Assembly (NCBI RefSeq): GCF_033170155.1
Contig: NZ_CP137079.1
Span: 3,224,001 to 3,288,000, forward strand
Direction: 5' to 3'
Origin: Raineyella sp. W15-4
GTDB lineage: Bacteria; Actinomycetota; Actinomycetes; Propionibacteriales; Propionibacteriaceae
DNA: 64,000 nt
Shown: one piece after another, positions 43,621-51,873 of the stretch
Numbering within the stretch: position 1 is the stretch's first letter
Layout: each line of letters opens with the position of its first letter
Notes under the pieces: generated by a model
What the model was told of the DNA's origin: nothing
Databases searched by the model: none
What the model saw: only the letters and a program-made list of their open reading frames with translations
Translations under genes and position numbers: made by a program

Positions 43621-44871
43621 GTGACTAGCAGAAACGGCGATTACATCCCACGGCTCGTGGACCGAGCCCTGGATGCCCTCCTGCGGGAACTGCCTGCGAT
43701 CATGCTGACCGGGCCCCGCGGCTGCGGGAAGACGACCACCGCACTACGGCGATCCGGATCAGCCCTCCGACTGGACCGTCCCGAGCAAGCGGCGGCATTT
43801 CGCGCGGCCCCCGATGCCGTCCTCGCCACCCAGACACCCCCCGTACTCATCGATGAGTGGCAGAACGTCCCAGAGTCCCTCGGCGCAGTGAAGCGCGCCG
43901 TGGATACCGGCGCCGGCCCTGCGAGCTACCTCGTCACCGGGAGCGTCCGCTCACTACTGTCCACGGAGGGATGGCCCGCGACCGGCCGCATCGTCCCTGT
44001 CTCGATGTACGGATTCACCCAGGGCGAGCTGGAGCAGTCAGCTGCCGCGGATTCGCCGTTGACCAGGCTCTTCACCGCGACCGACCCCGAGACGGGAACA
44101 CTGGCAGGTGCCCCCGATCTGGTCGACTACGTGGACATGGCTGTCCGCGGCGGTTTCCCTGCTGCCGTCGGCCTGAGTGACTTCGCCCGGTCCACCTGGT
44201 ACGAGGGATACGTCGAGCAACTCGTCCACCATGACGTGAGTGAACTGGACACCGTACGATCCCCCGTCGCCCTGACGGAGTTGGTGCGCGCCGTGGCGCT
44301 GAACACGGCGGGCATGCCGTCCCTCAGTGCTCTCACCGAGGTCGCCCACATCGACCACCGCACGACCAAGTCCTATCTCGACCTTCTGGAGAGTCTGCGG
44401 ATCATCGAGCGGCTCCCGGCCTGGGGCACCAATCGACTCACCCGGATGGTCAAGTCACCGAAATACCAGATTGTCGACACCGGGATGGCCATGCATCTGG
44501 CCGGCGATGACCGCGCAGGTCTCCTGGCGAACGGGGATCGGCTGGGACGGATCATCGACACCTTCGTCACAGCCCAGCTGCGGCCCCTGCTGAGACTCAG
44601 CGCTCCTGCGATCAGCGCCTTCCACCTGCGCGATCAGAACGGCGACCGCGAGGTCGACCTCGTCCTGGAATCGGCCTCCGGACAGATCGTGGGCCTGGAG
44701 ATCAAGGCCGCGAGCACCGTCGGCCCGCGCGACGCCCGGCACCTGGCCTGGCTCCGCGACCAGCTCGGTGCCACGTTCGTCCGTGGGATCGTCCTCCACA
44801 CCGGCACGATGACATTTCCGCTGGGACCTCGGCTATGGGCGATGCCGATCGCAGCGCTGTGGCGCGGCTAG
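43621..44871 (+). CDS. AAA ATPase with DUF4143 domain
   Basis: A 416-residue protein of the widespread AAA_14-DUF4143 family. The ATPase part has Walker A GPRGCGKTT near residue 31, Walker B PPVLIDEWQNVP near 77 and sensor VTGSVRSL. The DUF4143 part includes GGFPAAVGLSD, the winged-helix-like SALTEVAHIDHRTTKSYLDL and the nuclease-like REVDLVLESASGQIVGLEIK near 345-365. Proteins like this are of unknown function and often travel with mobile DNA. GTG 43621 is chosen over the longer frame from 43498, as GGAGCGGAGG precedes it and the upstream frame runs through the iterons. Confidence 0.85.
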   Translation: MTSRNGDYIPRLVDRALDALLRELPAIMLTGPRGCGKTTTALRRSGSALRLDRPEQAAAFRAAPDAVLATQTPPVLIDEWQNVPESLGAVKRAVDTGAGPASYLVTGSVRSLLSTEGWPATGRIVPVSMYGFTQGELEQSAAADSPLTRLFTATDPETGTLAGAPDLVDYVDMAVRGGFPAAVGLSDFARSTWYEGYVEQLVHHDVSELDTVRSPVALTELVRAVALNTAGMPSLSALTEVAHIDHRTTKSYLDLLESLRIIERLPAWGTNRLTRMVKSPKYQIVDTGMAMHLAGDDRAGLLANGDRLGRIIDTFVTAQLRPLLRLSAPAISAFHLRDQNGDREVDLVLESASGQIVGLEIKAASTVGPRDARHLAWLRDQLGATFVRGIVLHTGTMTFPLGPRLWAMPIAALWRG

Positions 44872-44883
44872 AAACCTGGCCTC

Positions 44884-45795
44884 TCACCCCAGCGGCGCAT
44901 ACCGCGGCAACGATGTCCGCAGCGCCTCCACCGCAGCCTCCCGCAGCCAGGCCTGCCCACGCGACAGGGTGGACTCCATCCGGGTGTAGGCGGCGGTCGG
45001 CGGGCTCGGCACCTTCCACGGCAGGGCATGGATCGCCAGATCGTGGCGGCGTTTGAAGTTCTCCGCGAAGTACCGCGGCAGCAGCCCGACCAGGTCGGTG
45101 CTCTCCAACGCGTGCGGCACCGCCGCGTAGCCGTCGACGACCAGGAACACCCTGTCGGCCAGGCCGTGCTCGTGCAGCGCCTCGCGCAGGAAGACGTGCC
45201 CGCCCCGGCCGGCGACCTCGACGAACCGGCGCGACCGCAGCCCCTCCTCCCCCGGCACCAGCGGGTGCTGCGCGCCGGTCACGGCGACATACTCGACGTC
45301 GTAGAAGGGCTCCCGCCACAGCCGTTCGGTCCGCAGCACCGTCATCGTGATCGCCAGGTCCACCACGCCGCGGACCAGCCCCTCCTCCACCGACCCGACG
45401 TCCAGCGGGGTGACCCGCAGTCGTACGCCGGGCGCCTGCCGTTCCACCGCCTCGACGATGGTGGGCAGCCAGGAGATCTCGCCCATCGAGGACAGCGCCA
45501 GGACGAACTCCCCGCGCAGTGCCGCCGGATCGAACGAGCCGGCCGCCTGGGAGGTGACCCGGTCGATCCGGGACAGCGGCTCGCGCAGCGCGTCGTAGAG
45601 CAGCGCCGCCCGGCTGGTCGGCACCAGCGTGTTGCCGGCCCGCCGGAACAGCTCGTCACCGAACCGGCGCCGCAGCCGCCCGAGGGTGTAACTGACCGTC
45701 GGCTGCGACACGTGCAGCCGCTCCGCCGACGCGGTGACGCTGCGCGTCTCGTAGAGCATCAGCAGCGTACGCAACGAGTTGAGGTCCTCCGCCAC
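44884..45795 (-). CDS. LysR-family regulator of the aromatic block
   Basis: A 303-residue LysR protein with N-terminal HTH (LLMLYETRSVTASAERLHVS, then QPTVSYTLGRLRRRFGDELF) and a substrate-binding domain (FVLALSSMGEISWLPTIVEA). GTG 45795 gives the normal LysR length. It diverges from the aromatic operon and probably controls it, with an aromatic acid as inducer. The gap between them holds the palindrome GTGACGTACGTCAC. Confidence 0.88.
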   Translation of the reverse strand: MAEDLNSLRTLLMLYETRSVTASAERLHVSQPTVSYTLGRLRRRFGDELFRRAGNTLVPTSRAALLYDALREPLSRIDRVTSQAAGSFDPAALRGEFVLALSSMGEISWLPTIVEAVERQAPGVRLRVTPLDVGSVEEGLVRGVVDLAITMTVLRTERLWREPFYDVEYVAVTGAQHPLVPGEEGLRSRRFVEVAGRGGHVFLREALHEHGLADRVFLVVDGYAAVPHALESTDLVGLLPRYFAENFKRRHDLAIHALPWKVPSPPTAAYTRMESTLSRGQAWLREAAVEALRTSLPRYAPLG

Positions 45796-45843
45796 GCATA
45801 GAGCATATCTATATCCCTCTGGATCAACATCTATTCGCTTTTG

Positions 45844-45857
45844 GTGACGTACGTCAC
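45844..45857. promoter_or_regulatory. Palindrome GTGACGTACGTCAC, LysR-operator candidate
   Basis: A perfect 14-bp palindrome in the 148-bp gap between the LysR gene and the aromatic operon. A second AT-rich dyad-like stretch (ATAGAGCATATCTATAT) lies near the LysR start. Confidence 0.5.
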
Positions 45858-45943
45858 TTAGCCTCGTCACAGTCCAGACGGAATCCCACCGTCCCGGACC
45901 GCCCGTCCCGCATGGGAACCCTCAACGACGAGGAGCAACACAC

Positions 45944-46424
45944 ATGACCCCTCTCACCCCGGCGACGGCCGTCGCCGACCGCCCGCAGACCCGGGCTTCC
46001 GCCGGCCAGGTGCTCACCGCCGCCCTGTGCTGGACCAGCGTCATCCTCGAGGGCTTCGACCTCGTCACCCTGGGCGCCGTCATCCCGATCCTGCTGACCA
46101 CCCACCACCTCGGCTTCACCGCCGGGCTCCACGACCCTGTTGGCCACCCTCGCGCTGGTCGGCGTGGGCATCGGCGCCAGCCTGATCGGCCCGCTGGTCA
46201 CCGGGACGCTGGTCGCGAACGGGCTGGGTCACCCGTGGGGCTTCTACTTCTTCGCAGTCGTCGCCGTCCTCGGCCTGCTGGCGCTGCTGGTGGTGCCGGC
46301 GGATCCGCCCGCACCGCACGGCACCACCGCTGACGCCGCCCGCCGGGCAGGCACGCCCGGCCCGATCCGGGCGGCCGATCCCACCGATCTGTCGGCCCCC
46401 GACGGCCGGCACGCCGCGCTCTGA
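45944..46424 (+). pseudogene. Aromatic-acid MFS transporter remnant
   Basis: The N-terminus (MTPLTPATAV, then ILEGFDLVTLGAVIPILLTT) is that of an aromatic acid:H+ symporter, which usually has about 450 residues. The frame is lost near 46120 and restored one frame over, where LATLALVGVGIGASLIGPL continues TM2. It then jumps directly to what looks like TM12 (HPWGFYFFAVVAVLGLLALL), so about 300 central residues are gone. Uptake of the aromatic acid must come from another transporter. The 5' region and ribosome-binding site (GAGGAG) remain. Confidence 0.85.
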
Positions 46425-46482
46425 CCGCCGACCCGGCTCGGCCTGACTAGCATCCCAAACAGCACCACACCCAGGACAGGAC

Positions 46483-47799
46483 ATGGATCCCCAGATCATC
46501 ACCACCACGGTCGGCATCGTCGGCGGCGGCCCCGCCGGCCTGATGCTCTCCCACCTCCTCGCCCGCGAGGGCGTCGACAACGTCGTCCTCGACACCCGCA
46601 GCCACGACACCATCGCCACCACCCAGCGGGCCGGCATCCTCGAAGCCGGCAGCGTCCGGATGCTCACCGAGACCGGCGCGATCAGCCGGATCCCCACCGA
46701 GGGCTACGAGCACTCCGGGATCTACCTGCGCTTCAACGGCGTGAACCACCACCTCGACTTCAAGAAGCTGGTCGGCCAGACGGTCTGGCTCTACCCGCAG
46801 AACGACGCCTTCGTCGACCTCGCCGCCACCCGGGCGCGGGACGGCGGTGACGTACGCTTCGGGGTGTCGGACACCCTCATACAGGGCATCGAGACCGACC
46901 GGCCGACGATCGACTTCACCGACGCCGACGGGGTGCACCGGCGGATCTCGTGCCGCATCGTCGTCGGGGCCGACGGGTCGCGGTCGAAGTGCCGCGACCT
47001 CGTGCCCGGGCGGGTGAAGCACACCATGAGGTATCCGTTCGCCTGGTTCGGCATCCTCGCCCGCACCCCGTTCCAGGCCGACGAGCTGATCTACTGCCAC
47101 GGCGAGACCGGCTTCGCGCTGATCAGCCAGCGCACCCCCGAGATCCAGCGACTGTACTTCCAGTGCGACCCGGCCACCGTCGCCGACGACTGGACCGACG
47201 AGCAGATCTGGGACCGGTTCGACGAGATCCTCGCCGGCCCGGACGGCTTCCGGCTGCAGCGCGGGGAGATCATCGAGAAGACCGTGCTGCAGTTCCGGTC
47301 CTTCGTCCAGGAGCCGATGCAGCACGCCAACCTGTTCCTCGCCGGCGACGCCGCGCACACCGTCCCGCCGACCGGCGCCAAGGGACTCAACCTCGCCTTC
47401 GCCGACGTCGCGCTGCTGGCACCCGCGCTGGTCCGCTGGGCACACACCGGCGACCGCTCCGAACTCGACACGTACGGTGACCGGGCCGCCAAGCGGATCT
47501 GGAAGTCGCAGAACTTCAGCTACTGGATGACCCAGATGCTGCACACCCACACCGACGCCAACAGCTTCACCGAGCGCCGCCAGCTCGGCGAACTGATGTC
47601 GGTCACCTCCTCGACCGACTCGATGAAGTACCTCGCCGAGTGCTACACCGGCTGGCCGTACGATCTGCTGACGCCCGAGGAGTCCGGCGCTCCCACCGGG
47701 GAGGCGACCTCGGCCGTTCCGACCTCCGGCGAGGCCGAGGTGGCCGGGCGGTCCGAGGCAGTCGCGGCACCCACCGCCGTCGCGGAGGCGGTCCGATGA
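46483..47799 (+). CDS. pobA: 4-Hydroxybenzoate 3-monooxygenase
   Basis: A 438-residue FAD monooxygenase that turns 4-hydroxybenzoate into protocatechuate. Seen: the dinucleotide motif GIVGGGPAGL at residues 11-20, TTQRAGILEAGSVRML, the DG motif GADGSRSKCRD near 162 and the second FAD motif LFLAGDAAHTVPPTGAKGLN (as residues near 285-304). YCHGETGFALISQR is also PobA-like. It is about 40 residues longer than usual owing to an Ala/Glu/Val-rich tail. The stop overlaps the ligA-type gene (ATGA), so hydroxylation and ring cleavage are co-expressed. Confidence 0.93.
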   Translation: MDPQIITTTVGIVGGGPAGLMLSHLLAREGVDNVVLDTRSHDTIATTQRAGILEAGSVRMLTETGAISRIPTEGYEHSGIYLRFNGVNHHLDFKKLVGQTVWLYPQNDAFVDLAATRARDGGDVRFGVSDTLIQGIETDRPTIDFTDADGVHRRISCRIVVGADGSRSKCRDLVPGRVKHTMRYPFAWFGILARTPFQADELIYCHGETGFALISQRTPEIQRLYFQCDPATVADDWTDEQIWDRFDEILAGPDGFRLQRGEIIEKTVLQFRSFVQEPMQHANLFLAGDAAHTVPPTGAKGLNLAFADVALLAPALVRWAHTGDRSELDTYGDRAAKRIWKSQNFSYWMTQMLHTHTDANSFTERRQLGELMSVTSSTDSMKYLAECYTGWPYDLLTPEESGAPTGEATSAVPTSGEAEVAGRSEAVAAPTAVAEAVR

Positions 47800-48173
47800 G
47801 CCGCTACCAGCTGCAGCAGTGCCTGTTCGACCATCTGCGCCGGCTCGAGGAGCCGGACACCACCGCGCGCGCGGACCGGGTGCTCGTCGACGGCTACGAC
47901 CTGACCGAGGCCGAGCGTACGGCCCTCACCACCGGCGACGTGGCCGCCTTCCACACCCAGGGCGTCCATCCGGTGCTGATCAACGCGTTCTGCCGGGCCA
48001 ACGGCTGGAAACGCGCCGACTACCGGCAGCTCTTCCCCGCCGGAGCCGACGTCGTCGTGGGCCGGCCGCGGTGGCGTGGCTTCGGATCCCGGGCGGACGG
48101 CCGGCTGGGGCCCGACGGCCGGGTTCACCTCGAACCGGGCCGGACCACCGGCCTCGACCTCCAGGAGGCATGA
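47796..48173 (+). CDS. ligA: Extradiol dioxygenase small (LigA-type) subunit
   Basis: A 125-residue LigA-like alpha subunit: YQLQQCLFDHLRRLEE, LTEAERTALTTGDVAAFHTQ, GVHPVLINAFCRANGW. The small subunit of protocatechuate 4,5-dioxygenase covers the active site of the LigB subunit. The C-terminal third (GRPRWRGFGSRADGRLGPD) is not typical. Overlapping starts and stops with pobA and the LigB-type gene mark a tight operon. Confidence 0.85.
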   Translation: MSRYQLQQCLFDHLRRLEEPDTTARADRVLVDGYDLTEAERTALTTGDVAAFHTQGVHPVLINAFCRANGWKRADYRQLFPAGADVVVGRPRWRGFGSRADGRLGPDGRVHLEPGRTTGLDLQEA

Positions 48174-49039
48174 TGGCCGAGATCGTGTTGGGTTACTCTG
48201 CGTCGCACGCGCCGATGATGTCGGCGAATCCCGAGTCGGCGCCGCCGGCGATGCGGGAGCGGTTCTTCGCGGCACTGGACCAGGTCCGCGACCGGGTCGA
48301 GGCCTCCGGTGCACAGGCGGTGGTGCTGCTGTCGGGAGAGCATTTCACCAACTTCTTCCTCGACAACCTGCCCCAGCTCTGTGTCGGGGTCGGCAAGAGC
48401 CATCTCGGCCCGGTGGAGAAGTGGCTGGGCATCCCCCGGACCCTCGTCCCCGGCCACCCAGGACTGGCCGAGGCGATCCTGTCCGGGACGATGACCCGCG
48501 GCTTCCAGCCGTCGGTGTCGAGCCGGCTCACCGTGGACCACGGCTTCATGACCGTCTACCACGCGCTGTCGCCGAGCGCGGACCTGCCGCTGGTCCCGGT
48601 GGTGATGAACTGCACCACCCCGCCGCTGATCACGCTACGGCAGGCGTACGAGTTCGGCACCGCGGTCGGCGCGGCGATCCGGGCGTACGACGGCCTGGAC
48701 CGGGTCGCCGTGGTGGGCGCCGGCGGCCTGTCGCACTTCGTCGGTGAGCCGCGCGTCGGCGACATCGACGAGGACTTCGACCTGTGGTTCCTGCACCAGC
48801 TGGAGCTCGGCTGCCCGCCGGACCTGCTCGACCTGGGCAACGACGAGCTGGCCCTGGCCGGCAACGGAACAGGCGAGGTCCGCGCCTGGGTGGCCTGCGC
48901 CGGAGCACTGCCGGGGGCCCGCACGACCGCGCTGGACTACGAACCGATCGGCGAGTGGATCAACGGCATGGGCGTCGTCCTGCACGAGCCGGCGGACCGA
49001 CAGGCCCCGCAGCGACCCGACAGCATCTTCGTCCGCTGA
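48173..49039 (+). CDS. ligB: Extradiol dioxygenase catalytic (LigB-type) subunit
   Basis: A 288-residue LigB-superfamily enzyme. The start LGYSASHAPMMSANPES includes the first iron-ligand His. SGEHFTNFFLDNLPQLCVG carries the second His region, TVDHGFMTVYHALSP the catalytic His, and VGAGGLSHFVGEPRVGDID is typical. It opens the protocatechuate (or gallate) ring. Cleavage at 4,5 is the usual reaction of LigAB, but the decarboxylase-like neighbour would also fit 2,3-cleavage. ATG 48173 overlaps the LigA stop; AGGAGG precedes. Confidence 0.88.
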   Translation: MAEIVLGYSASHAPMMSANPESAPPAMRERFFAALDQVRDRVEASGAQAVVLLSGEHFTNFFLDNLPQLCVGVGKSHLGPVEKWLGIPRTLVPGHPGLAEAILSGTMTRGFQPSVSSRLTVDHGFMTVYHALSPSADLPLVPVVMNCTTPPLITLRQAYEFGTAVGAAIRAYDGLDRVAVVGAGGLSHFVGEPRVGDIDEDFDLWFLHQLELGCPPDLLDLGNDELALAGNGTGEVRAWVACAGALPGARTTALDYEPIGEWINGMGVVLHEPADRQAPQRPDSIFVR

Positions 49040-49080
49040 GACCCCGCCCCGACCCGCCACCGGCACCGTGAGGAGCCCCC

Positions 49081-50121
49081 ATGACCGACCCCGTGAACCC
49101 CGCACCCGTGATCGACGTCCACGCCCACGCGATGCCGCTGCCGGTGCTGCACTGGCTGGCCGAGGAGGGACTGTGCGACCTGTCGCGCCTCGACGACGGC
49201 ATCGTCGTCCTCGACCCGCGGATCTCCGGGGTCGGTCCGGGCGCTCCCCTGCCGGTCGCCCGGTCGATGCACGACCCGGCCGAGCGGCTCCGGGAGATGG
49301 ACGCCACCGGGATCGACGTCGAACTGGTCTCCCTGCCACCGTTCCTGTTCGCCACCACCTGCCAGGACGGGGACCTGGTGGCGGAGGTGATCCGCCGCGG
49401 CAACGACGCACTGGTGGACTACTGCGCCACGGCGCCGGGCCGGCTGCTGCCACTCGGCACGGTGCCGCTGGGCTGGCCGACCGCGGATGCCGAGGCGCGC
49501 CGCTGCCTGGACATCCTCGGCTGCGCCGGGATCGCCCTCGGCTCGCAGGGCGGCAGCCAGGACCTGGACCACGCCGTGAACACCCCGCTGTGGGAACTGC
49601 TCAGCGCGAGCGGAACGTTCGTCTTCCTGCACCCCTCCGGGGTGCCCGACCCGGCCCGGCTGGGCGACTTCTGGTTCCCCCAACTCGTCGGCTACCCGAT
49701 GGAGACGGCGATCGCCGCGGCCCGGCTGGCGTTCGGCGGCGTGCTGGAACGTACGCCACTGACGCTGTGCCTGGCGCACGGCGGTGGTTGTCTCGGCGAC
49801 CTGCGCGGCCGGCTGGACATGGGCTGGGACCGCAAGCCGGTCGCGCACACCACCTCGGTGCCGCCGTCACAGCTGTTCGACCGGCTGTTCTACGACACCG
49901 CGGTGTTCAGTCCCGCGGCGCTGCGCCACCTCGTCGACACCGTCGGCGCCGGCCAGGTCCTGCTCGGCACCGACCACCCGTTCGACCTGGCCGAGAAGGA
50001 TCCGGTCGGTTTCGTCGGCTCGGCCGGGCTGGGACCGGCGGCGGTCACCTCGATCCTCGGTGCAACGGCAGCTGACCTGCTGGGCGACGCACTCCGACGA
50101 ACGGTAGCCACCACGCGCTGA
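49081..50121 (+). CDS. Amidohydrolase-2 family enzyme, ACMSD-like decarboxylase or hydratase
   Basis: A 346-residue TIM-barrel metal enzyme. The zinc-binding HxH motif is DVHAHAMPLP, further ligands are likely in FLHPSGVPD and LCLAHGGGCLGDL, and the final Asp in VLLGTDHPFDL. This is the pattern of the ACMSD group, which includes aromatic and muconate-semialdehyde decarboxylases. After LigAB it could decarboxylate a ring-cleavage product (as PraH does after 2,3-cleavage) or act as a 4-oxalomesaconate hydratase. No LigC, LigI or LigK homologue is in the window. Confidence 0.8.
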   Translation: MTDPVNPAPVIDVHAHAMPLPVLHWLAEEGLCDLSRLDDGIVVLDPRISGVGPGAPLPVARSMHDPAERLREMDATGIDVELVSLPPFLFATTCQDGDLVAEVIRRGNDALVDYCATAPGRLLPLGTVPLGWPTADAEARRCLDILGCAGIALGSQGGSQDLDHAVNTPLWELLSASGTFVFLHPSGVPDPARLGDFWFPQLVGYPMETAIAAARLAFGGVLERTPLTLCLAHGGGCLGDLRGRLDMGWDRKPVAHTTSVPPSQLFDRLFYDTAVFSPAALRHLVDTVGAGQVLLGTDHPFDLAEKDPVGFVGSAGLGPAAVTSILGATAADLLGDALRRTVATTR

Positions 50122-50203
50122 TCGACAGGCGGATCGAGGGTCGGTGGCGGGTGCCAGCAGCGGACCACCGGACGCCTTCGAAGAGCCCTCGGAATCAGTC
50201 ATC

Positions 50204-50209
50204 TAGGCT
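50204..50209 (+). promoter_or_regulatory. -10 box TAGGCT of a leaderless transcript
   Basis: TAGGCT ends 7 bp before ATG 50217 and there is no ribosome-binding site. Same layout as at 6131, 9712 and 11596. Confidence 0.5.
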
Positions 50210-50216
50210 CGGCGAC

Positions 50217-51197
50217 ATGTGGATCGCGACGGCAGTCCTGTTCCTCCTCACCGTAGCCAGCCTGCGGCGGGATCCGCGTACGTACCTCACCGGCCTGCTG
50301 GCCTTCGCCACCGCGGTCGCGCTGGCGGTGGCGCTGACCGGCGGGCTGATCCTGTTGGTGCTGCCGATCCTGCTGTTGCTGACCGTGATCGGGCTCGGGA
50401 TCTTCCTGATCGCCAACAGTGTCACCGTCCTCCGCCGTGAAGGGGCCGGCCCGGCCCAGCTGCTGGGGCTGCTGGTCGGCCTGGTGATGGTCGGCTACCC
50501 GGTCACCTCCATCATGCTGCTGGTGACCGGCCGGACGACCGGGTTGGGGCTGCTGGTGCTGATCGGGGTGCCGCTGATGTACCTGGGCTTCGCCTTCGCC
50601 GCGTACGTCAGCTACGCCGGCGTCTACACCTGGTGGACCGGCCGCCATCTCCGGCCGGTGGAGTCGGTGATCGTGCTCGGCTCGGGGCTGACTGCCGGGA
50701 AGGTGCCGCCGCTGCTGGCCGAACGACTGGATCGGGCGATCGAGGTCTACCACCGGTCCGCAGAGGCGGGCGTGACACCGTGGCTGGTCCCCTCCGGCGG
50801 CCGGGGCGTCGACGAGCCGGTGGCGGAGGCCACCGCGATGACCGACTACCTGGTCGACCGGGGCATCCCCCGCGACCGGATCCTGGTCGAGGATCGCTCC
50901 ACCTCCACCGCCGAGAACCTCAGCCACAGCAAGGAGATCCTGCTCCGCGAGCAACTCTCCGGGCCGACCGCCGTGGTGACCAGCAACTACCACGCCTTCC
51001 GGGCTGCGACCCTGATGCACGCCCAACGCCTCGACGGTTTCACCGTCGGTGCCCCGACCGCCCGGTACTACTGGCCCAGCGCGATGCTGCGGGAGTTCGC
51101 CGCGGTGATCCGCGACCACTGGCGGATCCACGCCGTCGTGCTGGGCCTGCTGACCGTCCCGTTCCTGGCCGTGCTGGTGATCCACCTGGTCGACTGA
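50217..51197 (+). CDS. YdcF-family membrane protein (DUF218)
   Basis: A 326-residue protein. The first 140 residues form four or five TM helices. The DUF218 domain then follows: SVIVLGSGLTAGKVPPLLAE, LVPSGGRGVDEPVAEATAM, ILVEDRSTSTAENLSHSKEI and AVVTSNYHAFRAA. The C-terminus is one more helix. YdcF proteins bind S-adenosylmethionine in vitro or act in envelope metabolism; the role is not settled. The transcript is probably leaderless. Confidence 0.88.
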   Translation: MWIATAVLFLLTVASLRRDPRTYLTGLLAFATAVALAVALTGGLILLVLPILLLLTVIGLGIFLIANSVTVLRREGAGPAQLLGLLVGLVMVGYPVTSIMLLVTGRTTGLGLLVLIGVPLMYLGFAFAAYVSYAGVYTWWTGRHLRPVESVIVLGSGLTAGKVPPLLAERLDRAIEVYHRSAEAGVTPWLVPSGGRGVDEPVAEATAMTDYLVDRGIPRDRILVEDRSTSTAENLSHSKEILLREQLSGPTAVVTSNYHAFRAATLMHAQRLDGFTVGAPTARYYWPSAMLREFAAVIRDHWRIHAVVLGLLTVPFLAVLVIHLVD

Positions 51198-51215
51198 ACG
51201 TGGGCGCCGGGAAGG

Positions 51216-51797
51216 TCAGTCACGCCGGCGCTCCCCACCGTTCGTGATCGCCTCGATCAACGCCGCGAGACCCCAGGCGTACGCCGCATCGACGTCGCCG
51301 CCGAGCCGGAACGCCCCGGACAGCTCCATCTGGATGAAACCGTTCATCCACGCCGTCAGGGTGCGGGCCGCCTCGAGCGCATGGTCCTCCCCGGCGAGCC
51401 GACCCGACATCTCCAACACCGGCCCGGCGACCCGTTCGAGGGTGCCCCGTTCGGGGCGGGCGCCGGGCGGCAGCGGGCCGAAGGTGAGCTGATAGCACTG
51501 CGGCCGCTCGTGGGCGAGGGCCCGCAGCGCGTCGGTCATCGCGACCACCGCGGCGCGCGGGTCCACCGTACGATCGGCAGCGGCCTGTAGCCGGACGCCG
51601 ATCTCGTCCACGGTGTCCTCCACCACCAGGCGGATCAGGTCGTTGCGGTCACGGACCCGCTTGTAGAGGGAGGGGGCGCGGACGCCCACCCGGGTCGCGA
51701 CCTCCTTCATCGTCAACGAGTCGACACCGCCGGCTTCCACGATGGCGCGGGCGGCGGCGACGATGGCTGCGGTGGTCGTCCGTTCAGGGGTCGGCAT
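51216..51797 (-). CDS. TetR-family regulator
   Basis: A 193-residue regulator with the N-terminal HTH TTAAIVAAARAIVEAGGVDS, then LTMKEVATRVGVRAPSLYKR (residues near 28-48), and a TetR_C-type ligand domain. ATG 51797 follows GAGGAGAG; a longer frame would start inside the operator. It diverges from the metallo-hydrolase gene, and a perfect 10-bp dyad covers the space between. It most likely represses that gene and itself. Confidence 0.88.
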   Translation of the reverse strand: MPTPERTTTAAIVAAARAIVEAGGVDSLTMKEVATRVGVRAPSLYKRVRDRNDLIRLVVEDTVDEIGVRLQAAADRTVDPRAAVVAMTDALRALAHERPQCYQLTFGPLPPGARPERGTLERVAGPVLEMSGRLAGEDHALEAARTLTAWMNGFIQMELSGAFRLGGDVDAAYAWGLAALIEAITNGGERRRD

Positions 51798-51846
51798 CAG
51801 GCTCTCCTCAGGGTTCTGCCCTACATCATAGCTATTGACCGTAGCC

Positions 51847-51873
51847 ATGATGGCTAACTAAGATAGCCATCAT
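51847..51873. promoter_or_regulatory. TetR operator candidate
   Basis: ATGATGGCTA and TAGCCATCAT form perfect 10-bp arms around a 7-bp centre. The right arm overlaps the start codon of the metallo-hydrolase at 51872. A partial extra copy (TAGCCAT) lies just left of it. Confidence 0.65.
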
